Shown: positions 14,930 to 23,877, numbered from the stretch's first letter. The stretch: DNA of 29,156 bases from Chitinophagaceae bacterium UBA2793 (GCA_002352045.1 DEHT01000043.1:1-29156), one strand, 5' to 3'. The notes: generated by a model from the letters alone, not told the origin. Program-made: numbers and translations.

Positions 14930-17509
14930 TTATGCCGAATTACGGCCTGAGTTAATGATGCCAAAAGAACAACGCATCACCAGTTTTTCGTAAGCTGCTT
15001 TACTTTCATTTTTATCTGCATCCATTTCTATTGCCCTCAACCTTGTAAGTGCATATTGCTGAATGGTAAGCAAGGGCAATACAATTCTTTCTCTCATTTG
15101 AATTGAAAGTTGATCCGCCGGGTAACTTGCCATCAGGCTGTTTTGGCCGGTTAATTTAAAAATATATTGTTTGCTCAATTCGTATTCACTGTAAAGCATA
15201 TTCCAAATTTCTCCATAAACTGCATGATCTTTTAAATAAGCAGTTAATGGGAAAAAACTTTTCTTCATGGCCATTTCACAATTATCAATAAGGGTTCTAA
15301 AAAATAATGAACGATGATATAAAGTTTGCACCAGATGCCATCTACCCTCATTAAATATTTTTTCGAGTGCTGTACCTACACCGTAGTAACCGGTAACATT
15401 TTGTTTTACCTGGCTCCAGGCACCTACAAATGGAATAGCCCTTAAGTCTTTAAAACTTAGTTTAGCATCGCTACCCCGCTTTGCGGGCCTCGAACCTATA
15501 TTGGTATCGGCATAAAACCTTAGTGGACTTGCATGCAATAAGTAATCTGCAAAGTGTGGATGGTCTTTTAGTTGCTTGTACGCTTGGTATCCTTCCATGG
15601 CAAGTTCTGAAAGCAACTCATCATCTACTTTGGGCATTGCAGTTTCGTCATTTGCAAACAATTCGTTGGAAATACCAGCATGCAACAATTGCTCTAAATT
15701 GTATTGTGCCGCTTCTACAGTTCCAAAGTTGGAGCTTACCGTTTGTCCTTGCACCGTTAATTGAATTTCTTTGCCGGAAATGGTTTTCCCCAACGATGCA
15801 TAAAAGTTGTGTGTTTTTCCTCCACCTCTTGCCGGCGGGCCGCCTCTACCGTCAAAAAACACTACATCAATATCGTATTGATTTGAAATTTGAGTAAGCA
15901 TTTCTTTGGCTTTGTAAATACTCCAATTGGCCATTAAATAACCGCCATCTTTGGTGCCATCGCTAAAGCCAAGCATAATGGTTTGTTTATTGTTTCGCCT
16001 GTGCAAGTGTGCTCTATATGCTGCATTGCTATAAAGCAACTGCATAATGTGGCCGGCATGTTGCAGGTCGTTGATGGTTTCAAAAAGTGGAACAATATCT
16101 ACCGTTAATTCATCCATTTTCCAACCTGCCAATAAAAGTATGCCCATCACTTCTATTATATTCAATGCACTATTTGTTTGGCTGATAATATAGCGATGAC
16201 ATCCCTGTTCCCCATTAGCTTGTTGTATTTGCTTAATGGCTTTTGCAGAGGCAAGAGTATCTTTAACTGTTTCATCCGTTAAAACCGAATCGTCATCCAG
16301 GGGTTTAAGTTGAAATAAGGTTTCTATTTTTTCTGTTTCAGAAAGTTGCATATAGTTTTCGGGCAAGAGCTTTGTTTTTTGAGCAATGCTTTCAAATAAT
16401 TTTGTATGCACAGCACTATCCTGCCTTATATCCAGGCTGGCAAAGTGCAATCCAAATACCTGCACTTTGGTAATAAAATTTTCAACTATGCCTACAAACA
16501 AGCCATTGTGTTCATCCAAAATTTTTTTTCGAATTTCCTTCAAAATGTCAATTATTTCTTTGCGACTTATACATTCAGAATGATCGGCTAAAAAAACCTG
16601 ATTGTATAATTTTTTTTCTAAGGAAGCTAATAACACATCTACATCTTTAAAAGTGAGTCTGCGTTTTAGCTTTCTTATATCGAGGTAATAACATTTAAGA
16701 ATTGACTGGCGCAATGCTTGTGCTACTTTTAAAGTGGTGGCCGCAGTTACAAAGGGGTTTCCATCTCTATCGCCACCCGGCCAAAAACCCATCTTTACTA
16801 TTTGAATATTTTCTTGCAGTGCTTGTGGATAATGCATTTTGAAAAAACCGGCTGTTTTTGCAATTGCATGATAAAATACATTTTCCAAATACCAAACCAG
16901 GGTAATGGCTTCCTCATAAGGAGTTGGTTTTTGTTGCTGATAAAAGGGTGTACGCCCCAATTGCTGTAGGTAAGAGTACACCTGGTTTTCATTATTTGCT
17001 TTTATTGCATGTGCAAGATCGTGTATGATACCCAGTACCGCACCCCTGTAAAACTGTGTGGGATGAGCAGTAAGTACCAATTGTGCAGAAAAATCTTCCA
17101 ATTTTTTTGCCAACTCCTTTTCTTTTTCTTTAGCATCAATCTCAATTGAAAGATGCTTTAAAGTGCCTGCCCCTTGTAAATCGTGCAATTCAGCAAAGGC
17201 TGCATCTTCCAAAGCATCAAAAAGTACTACCTGTCTTTCAATATACTGGGTAAGTCTAAAAAGCAAGTCGAGCTGTTCTTCGTTACTATGAAGGTTAGTT
17301 TGCTTTGAAAAAAAAGTTTCTATAATAGCTTCGGGGCTTTGATGATTTTTGTAGCCTTCCTCACAATCGAGCAATAAAATTGGAATTAGAAAACCGGTGT
17401 TTTCTATTTTATGAAAAGGCAGGGATGTAAACAGACTGTTGTACAACTGAAACTTAATGCCCACCAAATTTTTAAACTGCTGCAACGCAGCGCCATTGGA
17501 TACACTCAT
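14930..17509 (-). CDS. ppc: phosphoenolpyruvate carboxylase
   Basis: An 859-residue cytosolic enzyme that carboxylates phosphoenolpyruvate to oxaloacetate, replenishing the TCA cycle. Conserved signatures: LVLTAHPTQ with the catalytic His149, GFWPGGDRDGNPFV (PEP/metal region), LGFSDGTKDGG with Lys520, and DGRGGPPARGGG from 553. The length is near the family's 850-950. Three departures from the enterobacterial pattern are visible: Q after TAHPT instead of E, Asp553 where the E. coli enzyme has its second active-site His (FHGRGG), and a C-terminus NSGRNSA instead of the usual RNTG. I believe the DGRGGPPARGGG form is common in Bacteroidota homologues. Divergent from the asparaginase gene across 217 bases. 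Confidence 0.96.
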   Translation of the reverse strand: MSVSNGAALQQFKNLVGIKFQLYNSLFTSLPFHKIENTGFLIPILLLDCEEGYKNHQSPEAIIETFFSKQTNLHSNEEQLDLLFRLTQYIERQVVLFDALEDAAFAELHDLQGAGTLKHLSIEIDAKEKEKELAKKLEDFSAQLVLTAHPTQFYRGAVLGIIHDLAHAIKANNENQVYSYLQQLGRTPFYQQQKPTPYEEAITLVWYLENVFYHAIAKTAGFFKMHYPQALQENIQIVKMGFWPGGDRDGNPFVTAATTLKVAQALRQSILKCYYLDIRKLKRRLTFKDVDVLLASLEKKLYNQVFLADHSECISRKEIIDILKEIRKKILDEHNGLFVGIVENFITKVQVFGLHFASLDIRQDSAVHTKLFESIAQKTKLLPENYMQLSETEKIETLFQLKPLDDDSVLTDETVKDTLASAKAIKQIQQANGEQGCHRYIISQTNSALNIIEVMGILLLAGWKMDELTVDIVPLFETINDLQHAGHIMQLLYSNAAYRAHLHRRNNKQTIMLGFSDGTKDGGYLMANWSIYKAKEMLTQISNQYDIDVVFFDGRGGPPARGGGKTHNFYASLGKTISGKEIQLTVQGQTVSSNFGTVEAAQYNLEQLLHAGISNELFANDETAMPKVDDELLSELAMEGYQAYKQLKDHPHFADYLLHASPLRFYADTNIGSRPAKRGSDAKLSFKDLRAIPFVGAWSQVKQNVTGYYGVGTALEKIFNEGRWHLVQTLYHRSLFFRTLIDNCEMAMKKSFFPLTAYLKDHAVYGEIWNMLYSEYELSKQYIFKLTGQNSLMASYPADQLSIQMRERIVLPLLTIQQYALTRLRAIEMDADKNESKAAYEKLVMRCSFGIINSGRNSA

Positions 17510-17726
17510 GTTTTATGCTTTTGCAGGCAGGCAATTGATGCTGAAATTTACAAAATATTTTCAATGCAATTTTCTTGATTTTTTAAATGGCCATAAGTCG
17601 TTACAAACGCAATAGTTTTTCCATTTTAGAATTAGCTATGACCTTTCGCCAAAAAATAAAATATAGATATGATTCCTTTTACCCTGTATTGGTTTATTTA
17701 TTTTCTTTGTATTACAAACCAGTTGT

Positions 17727-18221
17727 ATGGCAGTACGTATATTTATTACAGGAGGTACTTTTGATAAAGAGTACAATGAACTTACGGGTCAATTGTACTT
17801 TAACGATACTCATTTGCACGACCTATTGGATATGGGCCGATGCCGGGTAGATACAGAAATAAGAACCCTGATGATGGTGGATAGCCTGGAGATGACAGAT
17901 GAAGACCGGGATCTGATAGTACACCAGTGTATTCACTGCGAAGAAGATAAAATTGTAATAACCCATGGTACCGATACCATGAGTGATACCGCCAAAGTAA
18001 TTGCTCAAAAAATTACCAACAAAACCGTTGTGCTCACCGGAGCTATGATTCCCATAAAATTTGGCAGTAGCGATGGACTCTTTAACCTGGGCAGTGCACT
18101 TGCTTTTGCTCAAAGCCTGCCCAATGGTGTGTATGTAGCCATGAATGGTCGTTATTTCAACTGGAATAATGTGAGAAAAAATAAACAAACCGGCATGTTT
18201 GAAGAGGTAGATAAATTTTAA
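17727..18221 (+). CDS. single-domain asparaginase-like protein
   Basis: 164 residues corresponding only to the N-terminal domain of type I/II L-asparaginases (about 330 residues). Both threonine-containing motifs of the catalytic site are present: FITGGTFDKEY with Thr11 near the N-terminus and VITHGTDTM with its Thr-Asp pair, followed by VVLTGAMIPI. The C-terminal domain is missing, and the next 297 bases contain no remnant of one. The gene ends cleanly after an FEEVDKF tail, so it looks like a real short family rather than a broken gene; stand-alone domains of this size are annotated in many Bacteroidota and Proteobacteria. Activity on asparagine is not established. The start is the ATG right after TTACAAACCAGTTGT. 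Confidence 0.88.
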   Translation: MAVRIFITGGTFDKEYNELTGQLYFNDTHLHDLLDMGRCRVDTEIRTLMMVDSLEMTDEDRDLIVHQCIHCEEDKIVITHGTDTMSDTAKVIAQKITNKTVVLTGAMIPIKFGSSDGLFNLGSALAFAQSLPNGVYVAMNGRYFNWNNVRKNKQTGMFEEVDKF

Positions 18222-18296
18222 TGGTTTTACTGCATAGCTATATAAAAACCACTTAAGCAAATCCTCCAAAAATATAATTGAAAAAATTGTAAGCCG

Positions 18297-18337
18297 AAAA
18301 AAGTTGCTGAAAGGAGATGAATATTTCAACTCCTTTC
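18297..18337 (-). terminator. stem-loop between convergent genes, probable terminator
   Basis: GAAAGGAGATGAA (18309-18321), loop TAT, TTCAACTCCTTTC (18325-18337): 13-bp stem with one mismatch. On the minus strand it is followed after six bases by TTTTTT (18302-18297), so it best serves the MORN-like gene; it lies 88 bases after the asparaginase stop. The rest of 18222-18518 shows no gene. Confidence 0.5.
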
Positions 18338-18518
18338 ATAAACTAGTTAGTTGATTGTTGGTTTAATTTAGTTTTTCTAAAGAATTGGCTAAAAGCGGAA
18401 ACACTGTCAAGATAATTCATTTTTGTATTCACCAATTTTTTTGTTGAAAAAAATCATTAAACAGTAAAACTGCGTATAGTTAGTTTAGCAATAGCGATGT
18501 TAATTATTTGTAGTTTAT

Positions 18519-19196
18519 TTAAAGACCTGTTTTGCCATCTCTGATTGCATTTTTTTTGCCTCGGTTCTTTTTTTCCCATTCCAACATTTCGGGAGTTTTT
18601 TGAATTTCTTTCTTTTTAGACGGATCTGTATTAGCAACCTCTTCTTTTTCTTTTGCTTTTGGTTTTACAACCACATTTCTATCATACTCTTCTTCTTTTA
18701 TCAATCTACCGGTTCCGGGTTCAAAATATTTCCATATTCCATGCCTTACACTGTATTGTTCTGCTTTTACAATTTTCATATCTACTATTTCGTTGCTTCC
18801 GGTACCATACACGGGAATGGTATCGTAGGGATGTTCGGGATCGTACCCTCTCCAGTTTTCTTCTCTTAGCAAATCGCCTAGATAGGTAAAATATTGTTGA
18901 GTGCCATCTTTACCACCATTTTTATAATTTTCTATACCCAGCAAGTCGCCTTCTAAGGAGTACATTCTCCAGGATCCTGCTTTAGCTCCATCCTTATATT
19001 CTCCTTCTTCTTCGTAGCCAGGTTCACCTCTAAGTTCTTCTATTCTATTAATCCATTTACCTACTTTTTTCCCGGCAGCATTCATAGCATTAATGGTGTC
19101 GCCTTTTACACTTATTTTGTATGATTTATACTGAGCCGAAACAGAAAAAAAATTCAGCAGTAAAAATGTAAGTGTTATAACTAATATTTTTTTCAT
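18519..19196 (-). CDS. exported MORN/YwqK-like repeat protein
   Basis: 225 residues with a Sec signal peptide (MKKILVITLTFLLLNFFSVSAQ, cleavage after SAQ or SA). The mature part contains degenerate repeats of the type G-x-W-x-x-Y-x-x-x-G-x-L-x-x-E-x-Y-x-x-G: GEYKDGAKAGSWRMYSLEGD, LGIENYKNGGKDGTQQYF and HGIWKYFEPGTGRLIKEEEY. That is the MORN_2 / YwqK-antitoxin-like repeat, which forms a beta-hairpin ladder. The name comes from a Bacillus antitoxin; in Bacteroidota such exported proteins are common and there is no toxin gene next to it here, so an antitoxin role is not supported. The C-terminal ~50 residues are very lysine/glutamate-rich (PKAKEKEEVANTDPSKKKE). Confidence 0.82.
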   Translation of the reverse strand: MKKILVITLTFLLLNFFSVSAQYKSYKISVKGDTINAMNAAGKKVGKWINRIEELRGEPGYEEEGEYKDGAKAGSWRMYSLEGDLLGIENYKNGGKDGTQQYFTYLGDLLREENWRGYDPEHPYDTIPVYGTGSNEIVDMKIVKAEQYSVRHGIWKYFEPGTGRLIKEEEYDRNVVVKPKAKEKEEVANTDPSKKKEIQKTPEMLEWEKKNRGKKNAIRDGKTGL

Positions 19197-19340
19197 TGGT
19201 GGTTATTTTTCAATTTGCTTAAGGCATTTTGCATTTCGTCCCGTTTGGATATTTGTAATAGACCAATTGAATACTTTGTTCGCAAAATATTTAGTCTATC
19301 AAATAAATTTGTTTCGCATCAAATGTACATTTTTATGAAG

Positions 19341-19371
19341 TTTGAAAATGTTAATGCACACGCTAAATTTG
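19341..19371 (+). promoter_or_regulatory. full Bacteroidota promoter (TTTG, 19 bp, TAAATTTG)
   Basis: TTTG at 19341-19344, a 19-base spacer, and TAAATTTG at 19364-19371 match both elements of the Bacteroidota housekeeping promoter. The ATG of the SRPBCC gene begins four bases after the -7 box, so the transcript would be leaderless or nearly so. Confidence 0.75.
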
Positions 19372-19375
19372 TATC

Positions 19376-19759
19376 ATGAAAGATTATAAAGAATATTTTA
19401 TACTACCTGCAAAGCCCGATGAAGTATATGCTGCTTTAACCAATGCGGCCACTATTCAACTTTGGAGTGGCGAACCGGCAGTAATGTGTACAGAACCCGG
19501 CTCAGATTTTTCGTTGTGGGATGATAGTATTGTAGGCAAAAATCTTTCATTTGAACCCGGAAAAAAAATTGAACAGGAATGGTATTTTGGTGAACAGGAA
19601 AAACCATCCATAGTAACCATAAAATTGCATCCTCACAAGCAGGGTACTTCTGTGGAACTGCGGCATATCAATATTCCAGATGAAGCCTACTCCGATATTG
19701 TAGAAGGTTGGAACGATGTATATTTTGCAAGCCTTACAGAATTTTATGCCAATGAATAG
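19376..19759 (+). CDS. SRPBCC (AHSA1-like) domain protein
   Basis: A 127-residue single-domain protein of the START/Bet v1 superfamily, AHSA1-like branch. The N-terminus KEYFILPAKPDEVYAALTNAATIQLWSGEPAVM has the strand plus two short helices that open the fold; the middle LSFEPGKKIEQEWYFGEQEKPSIVTIKLHPH gives the curved sheet; the end HINIPDEAYSDIVEGWNDVYFASLTEFY is the long C-terminal helix with the conserved GW. Such proteins bind hydrophobic ligands or client proteins in a deep cavity; the ligand is unknown. It has its own clear promoter and shares a terminator region with the convergent FAH-family gene. Confidence 0.87.
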   Translation: MKDYKEYFILPAKPDEVYAALTNAATIQLWSGEPAVMCTEPGSDFSLWDDSIVGKNLSFEPGKKIEQEWYFGEQEKPSIVTIKLHPHKQGTSVELRHINIPDEAYSDIVEGWNDVYFASLTEFYANE

Positions 19760-19773
19760 CATGAAAATAACAA

Positions 19774-19796
19774 TGCCGCAGAATGCATCTGCGGCA
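19774..19796 (-). terminator. stem-loop between convergent SRPBCC and FAH genes
   Basis: TGCCGCAGA (19774-19782), loop ATGCA, TCTGCGGCA (19788-19796): perfect 9-bp GC-rich stem. On the minus strand it is followed by TTGTTATTTTC, giving a plausible terminator for the ftsK-pth-FAH unit; on the plus strand the following sequence is less U-rich. Confidence 0.7.
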
Positions 19797-19823
19797 GCTA
19801 TAATATTATTTAATTAAAAGTTT

Positions 19824-20435
19824 TTACTTCACTTCAAATTTCAACAACATTTGGTCTTCGAGCAGTGCTTCTAACTCGTCGCCTACCACACACTCACCTA
19901 CACCGGCAGGGGTACCGGTAAAAATAAGATCGCCTATGTTCAAAGAAAAATAATTAGAGATATGCGATACAATGCTATCGAAACTAAAAATCATATCTTT
20001 TGAATTGCCTTTTTGAACCAGCTCGCCATTTTTTAATAAACTAAAATTGATATTATTCTTTTTAATATCTGGGGTTAGGTCAATAAATTTACCAACTGCG
20101 GCAGAGTTGTCAAATGCTTTTGCTTTTTCCCATGGCAGCCCCTTTTTCTTTGCTTCGTCCTGCAAATCTCTGGCAGTAAAATCTATGCCCACGGTAATGC
20201 CGTTATAATAATTAGAAGCATGCCGCTCCTGAATATATTTGCCATTTTTGCAAACCCTTAGAACCAACTCACATTCATAATGCAATTCGTTTGTAAACTC
20301 AGGATAGTAAAAAGGAGTATGAGACTGTAAAATGGCGCTTTTAGGTTTCATAAATACCACCGGCTCATCTGGCAATTCATTGCCTAATTCCTTAACATGC
20401 TCCGCATAGTTTCTTCCTATACAAATAATCTTCAT
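19824..20435 (-). CDS. fumarylacetoacetate hydrolase family protein (FAHD1-like)
   Basis: A 203-residue member of the FAH fold with only the catalytic domain, the size of FAHD1/YcgM acylpyruvases and oxaloacetate decarboxylases. It opens with KIICIGRNYAEH; metal ligands are visible as LHYECELVLRV (Glu54, Glu56) and GIDFTARD (Asp85). ARDLQDEAKKKGLPWEKAKAFDNSAAVG is the lid and substrate region with its conserved Lys and Asp, and LIFTGTPAGVG is the glycine-rich loop near the C-terminus. The likely reaction is C-C bond cleavage or decarboxylation of a beta-keto acid such as oxaloacetate; the exact substrate is open. It is the last gene of a probable ftsK-pth-FAH unit (gap to pth 78 bases). Confidence 0.92.
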   Translation of the reverse strand: MKIICIGRNYAEHVKELGNELPDEPVVFMKPKSAILQSHTPFYYPEFTNELHYECELVLRVCKNGKYIQERHASNYYNGITVGIDFTARDLQDEAKKKGLPWEKAKAFDNSAAVGKFIDLTPDIKKNNINFSLLKNGELVQKGNSKDMIFSFDSIVSHISNYFSLNIGDLIFTGTPAGVGECVVGDELEALLEDQMLLKFEVK

Positions 20436-20513
20436 TGCACGTGGTTTTTAGTTGGGTTTAGAAAAGCGAAAATAAGACAAACGCATTAAAAAAAAGACAC
20501 AACTCCCATATTC

Positions 20514-21092
20514 TTACGGATTTACAGATATACTGTTAGCAAAAGTCATTGTTTTATCGATCCCTATTGCCGCAAAACTTTCTATAATATCAATGCATTT
20601 CTCAATTTTTAGCTTCACTACAGGTATTTCATCGGGTTTCCATTTGCTTAATACAAATGAAGCCTGCATTCCCTGATGAAAATTATTGCCAATGCCAAAG
20701 CGCAGTCGTGGATAGGCTACCGTTCCTAAAACTGCTTCAATATCTCTCAATCCATTGTGCCCGGCACTACTTCCGGTAGAGCGTAAACGAAGTTTATCAA
20801 GTGGTAGTGCCAGGTCGTCTAAAATGGTTAAACTATTCTCAATGGGAATTTTTTCTTTATCAAGCCAATATTTAACGGCCTTGCCGCTTAGGTTCATAAA
20901 TGTGGTTGGGCAAATGCAAACAAAAGTTTTGCCTTTCCATTTTACCTCTGCTCTATAAGCCAGCCTATCCACTTCAAAAGTTCCTCCATGCTTAGTGGCA
21001 AATGCATGAACCACATCAAAGCCAATATTGTGACGGGTATTGGCATATTCATTCCCAATATTACCTAAACCTACTATTAAAAATTTGTTCAT
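20514..21092 (-). CDS. pth: peptidyl-tRNA hydrolase
   Basis: 192 residues; cleaves peptides from peptidyl-tRNAs that drop off the ribosome, recycling tRNA. The family pattern is complete: LIVGLGNIGNEYANTRHNIGF with Asn11 and the catalytic His21, TFMNLSGKAVKYW (substrate-binding Met-Asn), ILDDLALPLDKLRLRSTGSSAGHNGLRDI with the catalytic-site Asp and the Asn of GHNG, and RLRFGIGN. Typical length for bacterial Pth. It follows ftsK by 73 bases on the same strand. Together with ssrA in this window, two ribosome-rescue functions are encoded nearby, but in different transcripts. Confidence 0.97.
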   Translation of the reverse strand: MNKFLIVGLGNIGNEYANTRHNIGFDVVHAFATKHGGTFEVDRLAYRAEVKWKGKTFVCICPTTFMNLSGKAVKYWLDKEKIPIENSLTILDDLALPLDKLRLRSTGSSAGHNGLRDIEAVLGTVAYPRLRFGIGNNFHQGMQASFVLSKWKPDEIPVVKLKIEKCIDIIESFAAIGIDKTMTFANSISVNP

Positions 21093-21165
21093 TGATTATT
21101 TCAACTATTGAAATGGAATTTCTTTATGCCGTTTTGAATCTTTAGGATATTAACTTTAAAAAATC

Positions 21166-23796
21166 TTAAATCATATTATTTAAAAAATCCAGTAAATCTG
21201 CTTCAGTTTTTATTAGTACATCCCTGGGTTTGCTTCCCTGGCTTGGTCCTACAATGCCCGCTGCTTCCAACTGATCCATCAATCTGCCGGCACGATTGTA
21301 GCCTAATTTCATTCGCCTTTGAATTAAAGAAGTACTTCCACTTTGGCTGGCAACTATTAGCCGGGCTGCATCTTCAAATAAAGCATCTTTATCGGAGGCA
21401 TCAAAATCTCTGCTCTCCATTTCTTTTTCGTCAATATATTCAGGCAATAAGAACGCTTCGGTATAGCCTCTTTGGTCGCCAATAAAATCATTTACCTTAT
21501 CTACTTCAGGAGTGTCAACAAACGCACATTGCAGGCGAACCACTTCACCATTATAACTAATGAGCATATCGCCTTTACCAATCAACTGTTCGGCGCCTCC
21601 GGTATCTAAAATAGTACGGCTATCAATTTTACTACTTACTTTAAATGCAATACGTGCCGGAAAGTTTGCTTTAATAGTACCGGTAATAATATTTACCGAT
21701 GGCCTTTGGGTTGCAATTATTAAATGAATTCCAATTGCCCTTGCCAACTGTGCCAAACGGGTGATGGGCATTTCCACTTCCTTACCTGCCGTCATTATCA
21801 AATCGGCAAATTCATCTACCACCAATACAATAAAGGGAAGATACTGGTGTCCTTTTTCGGGGTTGAGTTTGCGTGCTACAAATTTTTCGTTGTATTCTCT
21901 TATGTTTCTGCAACCGGCTTCTTTTAAAAGATCGTAGCGGTTATCCATTTCAATACAAAGCGCATTGAGGGTGGCCACTACTTTTTTAGTATCGGTAATA
22001 ATAGCATCTTCTTCGCCGGGTAGTTTTGCTAAAAAATGTTTCTCAATTTTTTTATAAATACTCAGTTCTACTTTTTTGGGATCAACCAATACAAACTTTA
22101 ATTGCGATGGATGCTTTTTGAAAAGTAATGAAACCAAAATAGCATTTAACCCAACCGATTTACCCTGCCCGGTTGCACCTGCCATTAGCAAGTGAGGCAT
22201 GCTTGCTAAATCAACAATAAAGTTTTCGTTGTCAATTTTTTTGCCAATAGCAATAGGAAGAGAGAAAGCATTCTTCTGAAACTTTTCGGAGCCCAACAGG
22301 GTTTTCATACTCACCACCGTTTTACGAGTATTGGGTACTTCAATACCAATGGTTCCTTTACCGGGTATGGGTGCTATTATACGAATGCCCAAGGCAGCAA
22401 GGCTAAGCGCAATATCATCTTCCAGGTTTTTAATACGGCTAATGCGTACACCTGCTGCCGGAATTATTTCATATAAGGTTACAGTGGGGCCAACGGTGGC
22501 AGAAATTTTTTGAATTTGAATATCGTAATTACCCAGTGTGGTGATAATTTGATTTTTATTGGCTTCCAATTCTGCCGGGTCTTGTACTATTTTTTCACTA
22601 CCGTGGCTTTCTAACAAATCAAGCGAAGGGTATTTATAGTCTCTTAAATCTAAAATTGGGTCGTAAGGTTTCAATTGCTGAACCTTTTCAGCAGTTTTAA
22701 TTTCAGGCTCTTCTTCTGCCGATGAAGTATCGGCAGTTTTAATTTCAAGTTCTAGGCCCGAATCAATATTTTTTGTTGCCGGCTTTGAAATGGCAGGCAA
22801 CTCCATTTCTGTTGATTGCTGCACACCCGAAATAGTTGTTATTGCTGCATTTGAAACAGGCGATTCGCTTATTACTGTAATGGATGAATTTTTTGGTTGA
22901 GAAATTACAGGCTCGTCATCTTGTTCTTTTTCAATCATATTTAATTCATGCTGAAATACCGGAGACTGAACCGGCACATTTAATACAGCTGCATTACCCT
23001 TTAAAGAATTAGCTGATGTGCTTTCAGCACTATTATCATCCTTCAAATCTTCGGCCTCATCTTCATCTTCATAAATATTAGGTTTTGATAAAGGCTTATT
23101 TTTATTGGAGGTTACGGAATGAATATCATCAGTATGGGAAGAGTCTATCTCACTGTCCTGCACTATTTGTTTCTTTTTTTCAGGCAAATGAAAACTGGGG
23201 TTAAACCTCCATATTACATAAGCTAAAAATGCAACCAATAACAAAGCAATACTTCCAATTTTACCAATGGTTTTAAACAGGTAATCTTTACTCATATCTC
23301 CCACTGCACCGCCCCAGGCAAAGTCCATATTGCCCAATAATACCGATGCTGTAATGCTTATAAGCGGTAAGCCTACCAGTAAATATTTGACATTTTTAGA
23401 AATAGAAAATATTTTTTTTCCAAAAAAAAGGTTTACACCTATAACAAAAAAGAAACTGCAAATAAGATATGATGCGATGCCGAAGCCTTTATAAATAAAA
23501 AAATGAGAAATAAAAGCACCAAAAGTACCCATGAGGTTCGATACATCGGCATCGGTACCCAACAATAATTTATACCCGTCTTTAAAAACTTTATCCTGGT
23601 CTTCGTCCCAGGTAAAGAGGTAAGAAGTGAATGCAACAAAAAAAAGCAGTGTAAGCAATAAAAATATACTACCGGTAATTTTATGGGTACGCTCGTCTTT
23701 AAGCAACTGTTTTACCTCTACCGTTTCTTCCTTCTCAGGTTTAAGTACTTCAGCCGCTTTTGTATTGGGTTTGGTTGATTTTATTTTATTGGCCAT
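21166..23796 (-). CDS. ftsK: DNA translocase FtsK/SpoIIIE
   Basis: 876 residues from the ATG at 23794-23796 (MANKIKSTK); the frame extends four codons to a TTG at 23806-23808 but that overlaps the promoter box. N-terminus: four membrane helices (about 45-200) that anchor it at the division septum. Then a long acidic, low-complexity linker (about 215-390), and the motor: alpha domain, Walker A GATGQGKS at 540-547, LVDPKKVELSIY, Walker B VLVVDEFADL, and ATQRPSVNIITG. The last ~65 residues (DALFEDAARLIVASQSGSTSLIQRR onward) are the winged-helix gamma domain that reads KOPS sites. It pumps chromosome termini during division and activates XerCD at dif. Length is normal for Bacteroidota. Confidence 0.96.
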   Translation of the reverse strand: MANKIKSTKPNTKAAEVLKPEKEETVEVKQLLKDERTHKITGSIFLLLTLLFFVAFTSYLFTWDEDQDKVFKDGYKLLLGTDADVSNLMGTFGAFISHFFIYKGFGIASYLICSFFFVIGVNLFFGKKIFSISKNVKYLLVGLPLISITASVLLGNMDFAWGGAVGDMSKDYLFKTIGKIGSIALLLVAFLAYVIWRFNPSFHLPEKKKQIVQDSEIDSSHTDDIHSVTSNKNKPLSKPNIYEDEDEAEDLKDDNSAESTSANSLKGNAAVLNVPVQSPVFQHELNMIEKEQDDEPVISQPKNSSITVISESPVSNAAITTISGVQQSTEMELPAISKPATKNIDSGLELEIKTADTSSAEEEPEIKTAEKVQQLKPYDPILDLRDYKYPSLDLLESHGSEKIVQDPAELEANKNQIITTLGNYDIQIQKISATVGPTVTLYEIIPAAGVRISRIKNLEDDIALSLAALGIRIIAPIPGKGTIGIEVPNTRKTVVSMKTLLGSEKFQKNAFSLPIAIGKKIDNENFIVDLASMPHLLMAGATGQGKSVGLNAILVSLLFKKHPSQLKFVLVDPKKVELSIYKKIEKHFLAKLPGEEDAIITDTKKVVATLNALCIEMDNRYDLLKEAGCRNIREYNEKFVARKLNPEKGHQYLPFIVLVVDEFADLIMTAGKEVEMPITRLAQLARAIGIHLIIATQRPSVNIITGTIKANFPARIAFKVSSKIDSRTILDTGGAEQLIGKGDMLISYNGEVVRLQCAFVDTPEVDKVNDFIGDQRGYTEAFLLPEYIDEKEMESRDFDASDKDALFEDAARLIVASQSGSTSLIQRRMKLGYNRAGRLMDQLEAAGIVGPSQGSKPRDVLIKTEADLLDFLNNMI

Positions 23797-23805
23797 ATAT
23801 TGCAA

Positions 23806-23813
23806 CAAAGATA
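23806..23813 (-). promoter_or_regulatory. Bacteroidota -7 promoter element (TATCTTTG) for ftsK
   Basis: Minus-strand exact TAnnTTTG match nine bases before the ftsK ATG. The -33 region is poor (TTAT at the 19-base spacing). Confidence 0.5.
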
Positions 23814-23877
23814 ACTAAAACATACCTGCCTTATAATGTCTCCCATTTGCAGTATATTTTATTTCAGCGAATTTATG

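Noticed and set aside
17587..17850. 87-codon plus-strand frame overlapping the start of the asparaginase gene
   Set aside because: It shows no family features and overlaps a gene with clear catalytic motifs in another frame.
17727..18518. Asparaginase as a truncated pseudogene
   Set aside because: The frame is intact, motifs are conserved, and no C-terminal remnant is found in any frame downstream; short homologues of this size are known.
18519..19196. YwqK-like gene as half of a toxin-antitoxin pair
   Set aside because: The protein has a signal peptide and no toxin-like small gene lies next to it.
22660..22760. Near-duplicate EIKTA segments in the FtsK linker
   Set aside because: Short repeats in a low-complexity acidic linker are common in FtsK and do not indicate an inserted element.
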